Below, in pieces: positions 38,611 to 48,140 of a stretch of DNA of 64,000 nt. Within the stretch, counting starts at the first letter, position 1. Each line of letters begins with the position of its first letter. Below the pieces are notes generated by a model. That model searched no databases and was not told where the DNA came from. It saw nothing but the letters and a program-made list of their open reading frames with translations. The stretch covers positions 1 to 64,000 of the forward strand of contig JAJFUS010000005.1 of NCBI GenBank assembly GCA_021372295.1. Reading direction: 5' to 3'. The position numbers and the translations under genes were made by a program. This stretch comes from a bacterium (GTDB lineage: Bacteria; Armatimonadota; UBA5829).

Positions 38611-40269
38611 GTGCATACAGGAAATGTCATACTAATAACACCTGCGATAGCCCTGGTCGTCTTTGCGATGGTCGTATTGCTGCTGGGAGTGATCGCGTCG
38701 AAGCGTCCTGACAAGGGGCTGGATCATTGGTTCCCGACGCAGTACGCCGCTCCTGCGCTGACGGCTGCCGTGCTGGCGTTTTCCGGAGCTGTGATATGGA
38801 TGTCGCTGAGGCTTGTCGGCAAGACCGAACAAGCGATCATCAACGGCGCGCGCACGGATGTTCCGGCAGTCGGTTTGTTCGTGACAGCGGGAGGGCACGC
38901 TCAACTTACGGTCGATCCGTTTGCGGCGATAATCTCGTTTGCAGCAATCGCCGGGACGCTGATCGTGATGCTCCTTTCGCTTCACCATTTCGGCGAGCAT
39001 CAGATTCATAAGGCCGAATATTACTCGCTGCTGATGCTTGCAACAGCAGCGGCTTCATTTGCCGCCGCGTCATCCGACCTCATTGCAATTTACCTTTCAA
39101 TCGAGTTTTTGAGCCTCACGAGCTATATATTGGCGGCATTTGCCAAGACTGATCGGCGTTCAGCCGAGGCCGGACTGAAGTATTTCTTATACGGCGCGGC
39201 ATGTTCGGCAGTGATGCTTTACGGCATGTCGATTTTGTTCGGTATTACCGGCGGCAGCACCTCTCTTAGTGCAATCGCAGCGGGCTTTGCGCACGGCAAA
39301 GTCGCGCTTACCGGCGCCGGATGGGTCGCGATTATGTTCACTCTGGTGGGCATGGGGTTTAAGCTCGCGCTGGTTCCGTTCCACTTCTGGGCTCCCGACA
39401 CCTACGAAGGCGCACCCACTCCGGTTACTGCGTTCCTCTCGGTTGTGAGTAAGGCCGCAGGTCTGGCGGTGATAATTCGATTTTTGACGGTGGTTGCGAC
39501 GCCGTCTGACGCAGGCTCGCTAAGCTGGTACTGGATACTGGTTGTGCTTACCGCACTGAGCATGCTTTACGGCAATCTGGTTGCCATCTGGCAGCGCAAT
39601 ATTAAGAGAATGCTTGCTTATTCGAGTATCGCGCAGGTCGGATATATGATGGTCGGCGTGCTCGCTGCAATGCACACTTTCACGCGCGCGGGGTCTGCTT
39701 TCGGAATCCCGAACGCTTCGGTGCGCGCTGAAGTGGCTGGCGATTCTGTTCCGATGGACATCCAGGGCGTGCTGATTTACGTCCTTGCGTATCTTTTTAT
39801 GAACCTTGGCGCATTTGCGGTGGTGATTGCTGTCGGAAAGCGGATGAAATCCGATGCAATCGACAGCTACGCGGGCCTTATGAAACACGCGCCGTTTTAT
39901 GCGGCGGCTTTGGCGGTGTTTTTGTTCTCGCTGGCTGGAGTGCCGCCCACCGCAGGGTTCCTGGGCAAGCTTTTTGTTTTCGGCAGCGCGATCAAAGTCG
40001 GCAGCCCGGAGTTGGTGGTGCTGGCAATCCTTGGTGTTGTGAACAGCGTAATATCGGCTTATTATTATCTTAATGTCGTGCGGTTGATGTTTTCAGCTCC
40101 TTGCGAGCAGGATGTCAAGATTTGCGGGAGCACGGCGGTCAACGCGGCAATTGTGGTCACGCTTGTAATGACGCTTGCGCTGACGGTGTTCGCCAAACCT
40201 GTTTCCGAACTCACCGCGCAGGCTGTTTATGCTCATAACCCGGTGCATGTAATATCGCCGGGTCCATAA
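38611..40269 (+). CDS. nuoN: NADH-quinone oxidoreductase subunit N
   Basis: A polytopic (about 13-14 helices) 552-residue antiporter-like subunit of respiratory complex I. Family hallmarks are YYSLLMLATAAASFAAASSD and YLSIEFLSLTSYILAAF (first Lys/Glu pair). KYFLYGAACSAVMLYG, GFKLALVPFHFWAPDTYEG and RNIKRMLAYSSIAQVGYMM follow. I place the start at GTG 38611 because a promoter overlaps the 30 preceding codons and the ATG at 38521 has no ribosome site and a non-membrane N-terminus. The other nuo genes are not adjacent, which is unusual for nuoN. Confidence 0.93.
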   Translation: MHTGNVILITPAIALVVFAMVVLLLGVIASKRPDKGLDHWFPTQYAAPALTAAVLAFSGAVIWMSLRLVGKTEQAIINGARTDVPAVGLFVTAGGHAQLTVDPFAAIISFAAIAGTLIVMLLSLHHFGEHQIHKAEYYSLLMLATAAASFAAASSDLIAIYLSIEFLSLTSYILAAFAKTDRRSAEAGLKYFLYGAACSAVMLYGMSILFGITGGSTSLSAIAAGFAHGKVALTGAGWVAIMFTLVGMGFKLALVPFHFWAPDTYEGAPTPVTAFLSVVSKAAGLAVIIRFLTVVATPSDAGSLSWYWILVVLTALSMLYGNLVAIWQRNIKRMLAYSSIAQVGYMMVGVLAAMHTFTRAGSAFGIPNASVRAEVAGDSVPMDIQGVLIYVLAYLFMNLGAFAVVIAVGKRMKSDAIDSYAGLMKHAPFYAAALAVFLFSLAGVPPTAGFLGKLFVFGSAIKVGSPELVVLAILGVVNSVISAYYYLNVVRLMFSAPCEQDVKICGSTAVNAAIVVTLVMTLALTVFAKPVSELTAQAVYAHNPVHVISPGP

Positions 40270-40296
40270 ACACAACAGAAAACGGAAAAGCAGAAA

Positions 40297-40938
40297 ATGG
40301 GTGAAATCACAGAACAACAAGCTCGTCAGGTTTGGGCGGAAGCCCAGGAAAAAGTCAAGGACAGGGTCATAGCGCCCACGCTCTACAGGGCGCTTGAAGT
40401 GGCCGTCGGGATTACGGTTGAGAACGGCCAGTTCATACTCGGCTTCAGCAGTGCCGACGCTCCTATGGCCGGTCATCTGCGAAGCGCGCAGCATCTTGCG
40501 ATTATCGAACAGTCGATCAGCGAGGTCTTGAAGCAGAAAGTTCGCCTGAAAACCATTGACGGCACGACCCTTGCCGACTACGAGGCAATCAAGAAACTGG
40601 CGCAGGCGCGCGATGCCAAGGCCGAGACCGTCAGCGCCCAGCGCGCGCAGGACAGGCAGGTTGAGCAGGCCTGGGAAGAAGTCGCTGAGAAAATCACCAG
40701 GGGCTACGCGAAATTGCAGCAGAGGCAGTTCGCGCAGAACCGGGCGCAGTTTATCAGATGGGGACTGGGGATCATCCACGAAGGGGTGGTCAAGTTAGGC
40801 TACACCGAGCAGTCCAGCGACGCCCAGAAGCGCGGGCTGGCAAGAACCTTCGAGAAGTTCGCCACTTCGGTCAATATGCCCAGCGCATGGCTTGCTTATG
40901 AGTATTACAAACTCCGCGAGGACGGCAAGCTCAAGTGA
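40297..40938 (+). CDS. Uncharacterised protein, DnaA domain I-like N-terminus
   Basis: A 213-residue soluble, helix-rich, charged protein. Residues about 8-85 (VWAEAQEKVKDRVIAPTLYRALEVAV..LSEVLKQKVRLKTIDG type pattern) resemble the alternating helix/strand layout of DnaA domain I. The remainder is a long helical region (AQRAQDRQVEQAWEEVAEKI) and a C-terminal helical cap. No catalytic motif is visible. It ends in GTGA, overlapping the pseudopilin start by four bases. The DnaA resemblance is tentative. Confidence 0.6.
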   Translation: MGEITEQQARQVWAEAQEKVKDRVIAPTLYRALEVAVGITVENGQFILGFSSADAPMAGHLRSAQHLAIIEQSISEVLKQKVRLKTIDGTTLADYEAIKKLAQARDAKAETVSAQRAQDRQVEQAWEEVAEKITRGYAKLQQRQFAQNRAQFIRWGLGIIHEGVVKLGYTEQSSDAQKRGLARTFEKFATSVNMPSAWLAYEYYKLREDGKLK

Positions 40939-41717
40939 GAAATAAGCGCCCGCATGCCGGGTTCACGCTGATAGAGCTGCTTACGGCAATCGGCGTGATA
41001 GCGGTTTTGGCGGCGATCCTCGCGCCGGTATATATGAGCGCGCAGAAGTCGGCGCTGAGGGCGGCTTGCCAGTCGAACCTGTCTCAGGTAGCGCGTGGGT
41101 TCGAGATGTATCTGTCGGATTACAACGGCTGCTATCCGTGCATAGCCGACGACCCCGCCACATCAATGAACGAACCTCAATATCTGTGGGCCGGTATCAA
41201 GTGGAGAGATACTTTTCGCAAATATGCCGTCATCGGAAATGTGTCGTCCGGGGGCAGTAAGCGAATGATCCTTGCGTGCCCGTCCGACCCGAACGCGGTC
41301 GGTATATACGCGGGCACCTCTTACGCCTATTCCGCTTCGTTCTACATGGAGCCGGATCAGGTGGATGCGGTCGCGGACTGCGACTATCTCCGCTCGGCCA
41401 AGTACTCCTCTGCGACACCATCGCTACCCTGCACGCCGATGAAGAGTTCAGAGGTCAAATATACATCGAAAAAGATAATGCTGGCAGAGTATTGGACTCT
41501 ACACTCCGCCAAAATTACGATTGGCTGGTATGATGATGCATCCACCGGCAACGACCCCTGGAGCGGCGAGCGCAACTGTCTGTTTCCCGACGGTCATGTA
41601 AAGCTCGTGCCGACGAAATCCATTCATCCCGCAACCAGCCCGGTGGTCGACCGCGCGCGTCTGCTCCCTGACATCAATCTGACCACCAACGGCGTCCACG
41701 GGAAAGATATAGACTGA
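40935..41717 (+). CDS. Type II secretion/pilin-like pseudopilin (H-X9-DG family)
   Basis: A 260-residue prepilin with a short basic leader and the peptidase site G/FTLIELLTAIGVIAVLAAIL. ACQSNLSQVARGFEMYLSDY follows, the standard first block of the DUF1559-type pseudopilins. The C-terminal LFPDGHVKLV is the display motif. It would be processed by prepilin peptidase and assembled or anchored at the inner membrane. GTG 40935 overlaps the upstream stop. It is unrelated in function to the fumarase genes that follow after five bases. Confidence 0.88.
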   Translation: MRNKRPHAGFTLIELLTAIGVIAVLAAILAPVYMSAQKSALRAACQSNLSQVARGFEMYLSDYNGCYPCIADDPATSMNEPQYLWAGIKWRDTFRKYAVIGNVSSGGSKRMILACPSDPNAVGIYAGTSYAYSASFYMEPDQVDAVADCDYLRSAKYSSATPSLPCTPMKSSEVKYTSKKIMLAEYWTLHSAKITIGWYDDASTGNDPWSGERNCLFPDGHVKLVPTKSIHPATSPVVDRARLLPDINLTTNGVHGKDID

Positions 41718-41722
41718 GCGCT

Positions 41723-42565
41723 ATGCGAGAAATCAATGCCAACGCGATAACCGAACACGTGAGGAAAGCCTGCATCGAGGCGTGCTGCGATTTACCGGAA
41801 GACGTCCTCAATGCGCTTAAACGCGCCCATGATGTCGAGGAATCGCCTGTCGGCAAGACGGTTATCGACGAAATTATCGAAAACGCGCAAATCGCCCGCA
41901 ATGAGCGCGTTCCGATCTGTCAGGATACCGGGCTGACGCTAGTTTTTCTTGAAATCGGCCAGGATGTCCATATAGTCGGCGGCAACATCTACGATGCAAT
42001 AAATCAGGGCGTGCGCGAAGGCTACGAAGAAGGCTATCTGCGCAAGTCGATAGTCCGTCACCCGCTGGATCGGGTCAATACGGGCGATAATACCCCAGCA
42101 GTCATCCACACTGAGATAGTTCCCGGTGACAGATTGCGCGTGACTATCGCGCCCAAAGGCGGCGGAAGCGAAAATATGAGTATCGCGCGGGTTTTGAAGC
42201 CCGCCGACGGCATGGACGGCGTCAGGAAGTTTGTGGTGAAGACGGTGCGAAATGCGGGGTCGAACCCGTGCCCACCGATTATCGTGGGCGTGGGTCTTGG
42301 CGGCACTATAGAGAAGGCTGCGCTGCTCTCGAAGAAAGCTATCTTGCGCAAAACCGGCGAGCCGAGCGCTAATCCGACAGACTCTGAGATCGAGCGCGAT
42401 CTGCTTGCGGCTGTAAATTGCACCGGAGTCGGGCCATCGGGTCTTGGCGGCAGGGTGACCGCTCTTGCCGTGCATGTGGAGTCGCACCCTTGCCATATTG
42501 CCAGCCTGCCGGTTGCGATCACGATCCAGTGCCACGCGGCCCGGCACAAGGAGATTCTCCTCTGA
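41723..42565 (+). CDS. fumA: Class I fumarate hydratase, alpha subunit
   Basis: A 280-residue subunit of the oxygen-sensitive [4Fe-4S] fumarase of the TCA cycle. The three cluster cysteines lie in PICQDTGL, SNPCPP and NCTGVGPSGLGG. LGGTIEKAALLSKKA is also conserved. In this two-subunit form the alpha chain corresponds to the N-terminal half of Escherichia coli FumA. The stop overlaps the beta-subunit start (TGATG), ensuring coupled translation. L(+)-tartrate dehydratase is a close relative and remains an alternative. Confidence 0.92.
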   Translation: MREINANAITEHVRKACIEACCDLPEDVLNALKRAHDVEESPVGKTVIDEIIENAQIARNERVPICQDTGLTLVFLEIGQDVHIVGGNIYDAINQGVREGYEEGYLRKSIVRHPLDRVNTGDNTPAVIHTEIVPGDRLRVTIAPKGGGSENMSIARVLKPADGMDGVRKFVVKTVRNAGSNPCPPIIVGVGLGGTIEKAALLSKKAILRKTGEPSANPTDSEIERDLLAAVNCTGVGPSGLGGRVTALAVHVESHPCHIASLPVAITIQCHAARHKEILL

Positions 42566-43119
42566 TGGCCGATATTCGACTGACAACGCCTCTAACCGAC
42601 GCAGCCGTCGAGCAGCTTAATGCAGGCGACCATGTGCTGCTCTCCGGCATAGTCTACACTGCTCGCGACGCCGCACACGCTCGCCTTATTGAGCTGCTGA
42701 GGCAAGGCAAGCCGCTTCCTATAGATTTGGAAGGACAGGTGATATATTACGTTGGCCCGACACCTTCCGCGCCCGGCAGAGTAATAGGCTCGGCGGGCCC
42801 CACGACGTCTGGCCGCATGGACTCTTTTACTTCCGAGCTTCTCGCGGTCGGTCTGAAGGGCATGATCGGCAAGGGTCAGCGCGACCAAATCGTTATCGAC
42901 TCGATCAAAGAGCACAAGGCCATATACTTCGCAGCCACTGGCGGAGCGGCCGCTCTTCTTGCAAAGAAAGTAATATCATGCGAGGTAGTCGCCTACGAAG
43001 ACCTCGGCTGCGAAGCCATTCGCAGGCTTGAAGTGAAAGACCTTCCCCTGATCGTCATCAACGACACCCATGGCCGCGATTTCTATCGCGAAAACCAGGC
43101 GAGCTATGAAAAAAGCTGA
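42565..43119 (+). CDS. fumB: Class I fumarate hydratase, beta subunit
   Basis: A 184-residue partner of the alpha chain, matching the C-terminal part of FumA. It has TPLTDAAVEQLNAGDHVLLSG, VGPTPSAPGRVIGSAGPTTS, MIGKGQRD and a FAATGGAAALLAKKV loop. ATG 42565 overlaps the alpha stop by one base. Together the two give fumarate-malate interconversion. Confidence 0.92.
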   Translation: MADIRLTTPLTDAAVEQLNAGDHVLLSGIVYTARDAAHARLIELLRQGKPLPIDLEGQVIYYVGPTPSAPGRVIGSAGPTTSGRMDSFTSELLAVGLKGMIGKGQRDQIVIDSIKEHKAIYFAATGGAAALLAKKVISCEVVAYEDLGCEAIRRLEVKDLPLIVINDTHGRDFYRENQASYEKS

Positions 43120-43194
43120 GAGCCGGGGCTTACCAAGGTTACAAGCTTAAAAATGCCTCCGCCTGATACTCACCGATTTCCATAGACCAAAACA

Positions 43195-43608
43195 CTATAA
43201 GCTGCCGTGGTTAACGAAGAAAAGCCCAGCGATCTTTCCATTGCCGTCAAACACAACCTTAATGTCTTGTGAGCCCCGCTGGAACTGATACGGAATGTAG
43301 ACGGCATCGTAGCCCTGTATCTTTCTTAACACTGGAGTGCCGGAAGATACGTGATTGCCTAATTGTTGTTTAATGGCCGACGTAACCTGCGTGAGTCGCG
43401 ACTCCGTCAGTTGCGATTTCATGGTATCGTCCAGATAGGGGACAATGGCCGTGTATCGGTTATTGACGACGTCGTCAGCAAATTTCACCGCAACTTTTGA
43501 GATGTCACCTCCTGCTTGCGGCTTATGACCACAAGATGCCAGCAAGAGAGCGATACACCCAACGACTGCAATTGTTACGATACTTCTTATAGCAAGACAT
43601 TTGTTCAT
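43195..43608 (-). CDS. DUF3887-like lipoprotein
   Basis: A 137-residue lipoprotein with the signal peptide and lipobox LLASC at about residue 26. A small NTF2-like alpha/beta domain follows (AVKFADDVVNNRYTAIVPYLDDTMK..., ending FDGNGKIAGLFFVNHG). That closing strand is typical of DUF3887 domains, which also occur next to hydrolases. GGAAGG precedes the ATG by six bases. Role unknown. Confidence 0.75.
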   Translation of the reverse strand: MNKCLAIRSIVTIAVVGCIALLLASCGHKPQAGGDISKVAVKFADDVVNNRYTAIVPYLDDTMKSQLTESRLTQVTSAIKQQLGNHVSSGTPVLRKIQGYDAVYIPYQFQRGSQDIKVVFDGNGKIAGLFFVNHGSL

Positions 43609-43861
43609 TGCTTTCCTTCCCCGCGATTATTAAAATCGCCAACTGGAATGTTCCCACTATGGTATAGTTCTTTGTTGCATTATTCGACGGCTGCATGTGG
43701 GTGTCCTTGTCAATTTTGAATTTGTTTTGCAAAATGTGCCCAGCCGCGCAAGCATTTCCCCAGGTATATACTCGCCTCCCAGAGGGTATTAGAATGCGTT
43801 GAAAGTAACAAGCCGCTGGAAAGCGGTGTATCTCGCCATACACTTTAGGGAGGGGACGCGC

Positions 43862-46800
43862 TTGATCCACAGACTGGCCATTGCCGCCGCGCTTTTGTGC
43901 GCGTGTGGGACGTGCATGTTCGCCGGAAGTGTCGAGATTGACCTCGACGTGCCCGATATCTCTCTGCCACAGCCTCAGGCGGGCATCAGCGCACTGAGTT
44001 CGCGTACCCCGCAAAGGATCGAAAGACTTGCCATAAGCGGCTACAGTTCATATTCTTCCAGTGGCAATCCTGCGATCCCATGCAAGACAATATACGTCGC
44101 GCTGCCGCCCGAGGCCGACGAATACAGCGTTGAGGTCGTCACCGGAAGCTACTCGACCACCGTCCTGGAAGGCGCGTACGATATAGCTCCGGTTCCGCCT
44201 GCCGCCGTATCAAAGGACTACGAAGAATACTATGGCGAGGACAAGATCATAGTCAATGGCCGGAACACGCTCGTCTATAGCGCGGACGAATACTACCCCG
44301 AGGATTATCTAACGGTCTGCGAGGTCGGGCGACTCAGGAATTGGAAGATTATCGCGCTGGAGTTCTGGCCGTATTCGTACAACCCCGTGACCGGCAAGCT
44401 CCGCAAGGTTCAACTCAATCACGCGACCCTAAGTTATTCGGCCTCGCCATATAGGTGCGTTTGCACCGCCGACCCGGTGGCTGCCGATATGGCCGGCTTT
44501 GTAGGCAATAAAAGCGAGGCGCTGGACTACTATTGCGTTTCGTCGGCCGCTGTGGCCGCATCCGCAGCCACTTACGTCATAATAACCACCAACGAGATCG
44601 CATCCGCGAGCGCGAGTCTCGCACACTTCAAAACTTTTCTGGAATCCAGAGGGTTCAACGTTCTGATCGCGACCGAAAGCGACTGGGGCGGCGGGACCGG
44701 AGATGTCGCAGCCGATAATATTCGTGAGTGGCTGGCAAGCAATTATATCGAGTTGGGCATAGAATACGTCCTTCTTGTCGGTAATCCGAACCCAGCCTCC
44801 GGCGACGTTCCAATGAAAATGCTGTGGCCGCGATACAGTCAGGCTAGTTATCGCGACGCTCCGTCGGACTATTATTACTCCGACCTCACTGGCGACTGGG
44901 ATCTCGACGGCGACGGCATATACGGCGAGCAGCCCGACGATTTCGGAACCGGCGGCATCGACCGCATACCGGATGTATATGTCGGCAGGATTCCATATTA
45001 CGGCAGCATCACCGATCTCGACGAAATCTTCCAAAAGACCATCAATTACCAGACGAGCATGCTTGGCGACTGGAGCCGCCGTTTTATCTTCGCGATGAAG
45101 CCTTTGGACAGTGCCACGCCGTGCTATCAGCTCGGCGAGAGCATAATAGGGAATATATCCGATCCTCTCGGCTTCAATCACGACCGCATATACAACGCAT
45201 CCTACAGCCTCAGCCCAGAACCTGAACACTATCCCTGCACTATGGACACTGTCCAGGCCGAGTGGAGCGCGGGCGCGGGACTGGTGTTTTATATGACCCA
45301 TGGCTCCTCGACATCCGCCAGCTATGTAATGAGCAGCGGCAGCTGTTCAAATCTGGGTAACAATACGCCTTCGATTGTCTATGGCGCGGCGTGCGAGAAC
45401 GGCAAACCGGAGCAGACCAACAACCTCGGTTACGCGCTTTTGCGTGACGGTGCGGTTTCCACGCTCACGGCGTCGCGGGTGTCGTGGTATTATATCGGCG
45501 AAAGCGACTTCACCTGTTCGGACAGCATCGGCGGGCTGGGCTATCAATACGCCAAATATCTGCTCTCAGGCGAGGAAAGCTGTGCCCGCGCCATTATGGA
45601 TGCCCGCTTAAGCGTCCCGATGTATATCTGGGCAAACCAGCTGGTGTTCAACCTCTATGGCGACCCGTCTCTGGTCTTCAACACGACGACCTTCGGAGGC
45701 GTCTCGGGCAAGGTGATGGATCAGGACGACAGTCCAATTGCTGAGGCGCAGGTTCGATCCGCTGACGGCGCAAGGTCGGTTAAGACCCAAGCCGACGGCT
45801 CGTACCGGTTGAGCGGCTTCAACGCAAAAAGTTTAGACGTAATAGTATCCGCGCCGGGTTATTACTCACAGCGGTTTTACGGACTGCCGATAGTCCTCGG
45901 ATCGGACACTCAGATCGACTTTTACCTGGTTCCTGCGATAACCGGCACAATCGCGGGATTCGTGTGCGACATATATGGCGCACCCATCCAGGACGCGGAA
46001 GTCTCGACAGTCGACGGCCGCTTTGTCACTTACTCGGCAAGCGACGGCTCATACACCATAGATGGCCTGGAACCGGGAGAATACACCCTGCTGGCGACCT
46101 GCAGCCCTTACGCGCAAAAGATGGTGTCCGGCTGCGCGGTGACGAGCGGGGATGTCAGCCGTGTAGACATATATCTGCACTTGAATTCGGCAAATACAGT
46201 CCTTAATGGCGGCTTTGAAGGCGGTTTTACGTCCAATGTAGGCAATCAGTGGAAGAAATACTCGGTCAATGATTATTTCGGCACCGCAATGGCCGGCTCC
46301 GATCAGCGCAAATACGGCTCGTATTCGCAGAAGATCAGGCTGGCTCAACCGACTGTCGAGAGTTACGCCGGGTTTTATCAGGTCGTCACCACACTGCCCG
46401 GGCAGACCTACTCCCTTACAGCCTGGGCGCGCGATTATTTCAGCGGCTCGGAAGACAGCACGTCAAAAAATGTCGTGTGCCGCCTGGGCTGGGATATTTC
46501 CGGCGGCATTGACCCGCTGTCTTCGTCAATCGTATGGAAGCAGTTCGATCCGGCTCACAAAGTCTGGCACGCGCTTTTCAGCGATGCTACCGCCAAAGGC
46601 CTGAGTATGACCATTTTCCTTGAGGCAGTGCGCAAATTGCCATCCGGCGGCGACGACTGTTACGCCTGGTTTGACGGCGTAAGCCTGACCGGGCCTGTTG
46701 AGTCTCCAGCAGTGCCGATTGTGGCCGTAAACGATAGTTTTTGCGCCGATTCCACATCAATTACGGCCAGTTGGACATGTTCCAGCGCGGATATAGCCTA

Positions 46801-47602
46801 TTATGAATACGCCGTCAGCGCAACCGACGACGATAGTGGCATCGTACCCGGCGGAGAATGGCTGAGCGTCGGCACTGACGTTGAGGCGACTCGATTCGGC
46901 CTTGTGCTCGCCAACGGTGATTGCGTGCGCATTCTGGTGCGTGCGACAAACGCTTTCGGAGTGACCGGCGAAATAGGTATGTCGGAGCCTGTCAGGATCG
47001 TAAAAGAAGTGGAGAGCATTTCCGCCGCCAAGCTATTGGCCGACGGCGTCTGGGTGCATATCGCCGGCGTTAAAACGACCAGGATGGGGGAAGGAGCGTC
47101 GTGTTTTGTCGAGGAGCCGGATAGGCGTTCGGGCATTGATGCTAAGAGCGAGTGGCTCGATATGCCTTATATGCAGCTGGGCACGATGACCGATATAGTC
47201 GGCTGCATGACAAGTGAGGACGGCATGCGAGTCATCAGCCAGGCGGAGTTCGAGCCGTCGCTGGTTGTTGATGCTCCAAAGCCCCTGGGAATGCCGAATA
47301 AATTCGTGGGCGGCGGCAGCTTTTTCGTCAGCGAGGGCGGCCACATGATCGGGCAGGCGGGCAGCAGTTGGGGAAGCGGGCTGAATAACGTCGGGCTGCT
47401 TGTGAGTGTATGGGGGAAAATCACCGAAAATGACTCATCAGGTTTCATTCTAAATGACGGCAGCCTGCCCGACGGCATTTATGTGAGCTGTTTCAACGAT
47501 GCTATCCCGCCGGATGTCGACCGGGCTGTTCGCGTTACGGGTATTGCGACTCCGTGGGGCGTCTCGGTATATGATTCAGGGGACATTATCGTGCTGAATT
47601 GA
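43862..47602 (+). CDS. Gingipain-like C25 cysteine protease with accessory domains
   Basis: A secreted 1246-residue protein. It has a signal peptide (to about residue 22), a propeptide-like region, and a caspase-fold C25 catalytic domain with His480 (YMTHGSS) and Cys511 (GAACENG), about 31 residues apart as in gingipains. Two carboxypeptidase-regulatory-like domains follow (about 600-760), then a jelly-roll, carbohydrate-binding-like domain. An Fn3-like segment and two OB-like beta domains close it, the last related to the C-terminus of the beta-helix protein at 58669. The start is TTG 43862, six bases after GGGAGGGG, which yields the signal peptide. Two small hairpins precede the ribosome site. 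Confidence 0.87.
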   Translation: MIHRLAIAAALLCACGTCMFAGSVEIDLDVPDISLPQPQAGISALSSRTPQRIERLAISGYSSYSSSGNPAIPCKTIYVALPPEADEYSVEVVTGSYSTTVLEGAYDIAPVPPAAVSKDYEEYYGEDKIIVNGRNTLVYSADEYYPEDYLTVCEVGRLRNWKIIALEFWPYSYNPVTGKLRKVQLNHATLSYSASPYRCVCTADPVAADMAGFVGNKSEALDYYCVSSAAVAASAATYVIITTNEIASASASLAHFKTFLESRGFNVLIATESDWGGGTGDVAADNIREWLASNYIELGIEYVLLVGNPNPASGDVPMKMLWPRYSQASYRDAPSDYYYSDLTGDWDLDGDGIYGEQPDDFGTGGIDRIPDVYVGRIPYYGSITDLDEIFQKTINYQTSMLGDWSRRFIFAMKPLDSATPCYQLGESIIGNISDPLGFNHDRIYNASYSLSPEPEHYPCTMDTVQAEWSAGAGLVFYMTHGSSTSASYVMSSGSCSNLGNNTPSIVYGAACENGKPEQTNNLGYALLRDGAVSTLTASRVSWYYIGESDFTCSDSIGGLGYQYAKYLLSGEESCARAIMDARLSVPMYIWANQLVFNLYGDPSLVFNTTTFGGVSGKVMDQDDSPIAEAQVRSADGARSVKTQADGSYRLSGFNAKSLDVIVSAPGYYSQRFYGLPIVLGSDTQIDFYLVPAITGTIAGFVCDIYGAPIQDAEVSTVDGRFVTYSASDGSYTIDGLEPGEYTLLATCSPYAQKMVSGCAVTSGDVSRVDIYLHLNSANTVLNGGFEGGFTSNVGNQWKKYSVNDYFGTAMAGSDQRKYGSYSQKIRLAQPTVESYAGFYQVVTTLPGQTYSLTAWARDYFSGSEDSTSKNVVCRLGWDISGGIDPLSSSIVWKQFDPAHKVWHALFSDATAKGLSMTIFLEAVRKLPSGGDDCYAWFDGVSLTGPVESPAVPIVAVNDSFCADSTSITASWTCSSADIAYYEYAVSATDDDSGIVPGGEWLSVGTDVEATRFGLVLANGDCVRILVRATNAFGVTGEIGMSEPVRIVKEVESISAAKLLADGVWVHIAGVKTTRMGEGASCFVEEPDRRSGIDAKSEWLDMPYMQLGTMTDIVGCMTSEDGMRVISQAEFEPSLVVDAPKPLGMPNKFVGGGSFFVSEGGHMIGQAGSSWGSGLNNVGLLVSVWGKITENDSSGFILNDGSLPDGIYVSCFNDAIPPDVDRAVRVTGIATPWGVSVYDSGDIIVLN

Positions 47603-48128
47603 TGATATAATCGACCGCTTTAGATAGATTTGTTGCCGTAAAGTCCGGTTTGCACTCAAATCGCTCGATCTCTTGAGGCGTCAGCAGGCCGCTAAGCACG
47701 AGGATAGTCTTGCACCCGGCGGTTTTCCCGGCTATGATGTCGCGCTGCGTATCGCCGATCATATAGGATTCATCGAGACCGATGCCGTGTTCGCAGGCCG
47801 CCGAGAGAAGCAATCCCGGCTCGGGCTTTCTGCAACTGCATTTCTCCGAGGCCATGTGCCTGCAATAATAGAATTTGGATATGTTGCCGCCTGCCGCTTC
47901 GACCTGCCCGGCGATTTCGGCCTGAATGTCCATCAGGTTTTCTTCACGGATCAGACCTTTTGCGACTCCCTGCTGGTTCGATACCACATACACTTTGAAA
48001 CCGGCATCGTTGAGCCTGCGCACGGCGTCCGGCACATAAGAGAATATTTTAAGTTCCGCGACGTTTTTAACGTAGTCGGCCCGGTCTTCGTTTATGACTC
48101 CATCTCGATCAAGAAAAACTGCTTTCAC
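47586..48128 (-). CDS. gmhB: D-glycero-D-manno-heptose 1,7-bisphosphate 7-phosphatase
   Basis: A 180-residue HAD phosphatase. The nucleophile motif is FLDRDGVIN (D7, D9), then VVSNQQGVAKG, the GmhB zinc loop CRHMASEKCSCRKP, and MIGDTQRDI. It removes the C7 phosphate in ADP- or GDP-heptose synthesis. The GTG start lies 12 bases after the gmhA stop. Its 3' end overlaps the convergent protease gene by 17 bases. Confidence 0.92.
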   Translation of the reverse strand: MKAVFLDRDGVINEDRADYVKNVAELKIFSYVPDAVRRLNDAGFKVYVVSNQQGVAKGLIREENLMDIQAEIAGQVEAAGGNISKFYYCRHMASEKCSCRKPEPGLLLSAACEHGIGLDESYMIGDTQRDIIAGKTAGCKTILVLSGLLTPQEIERFECKPDFTATNLSKAVDYIINSAR

Positions 48129-48140
48129 GTTATCAACTTT

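Noticed and set aside
44429..45301. 290-codon minus-strand frame opposite the C25 protease
   Set aside because: It is antisense to the catalytic domain, and its codon pattern follows the protease's third positions.
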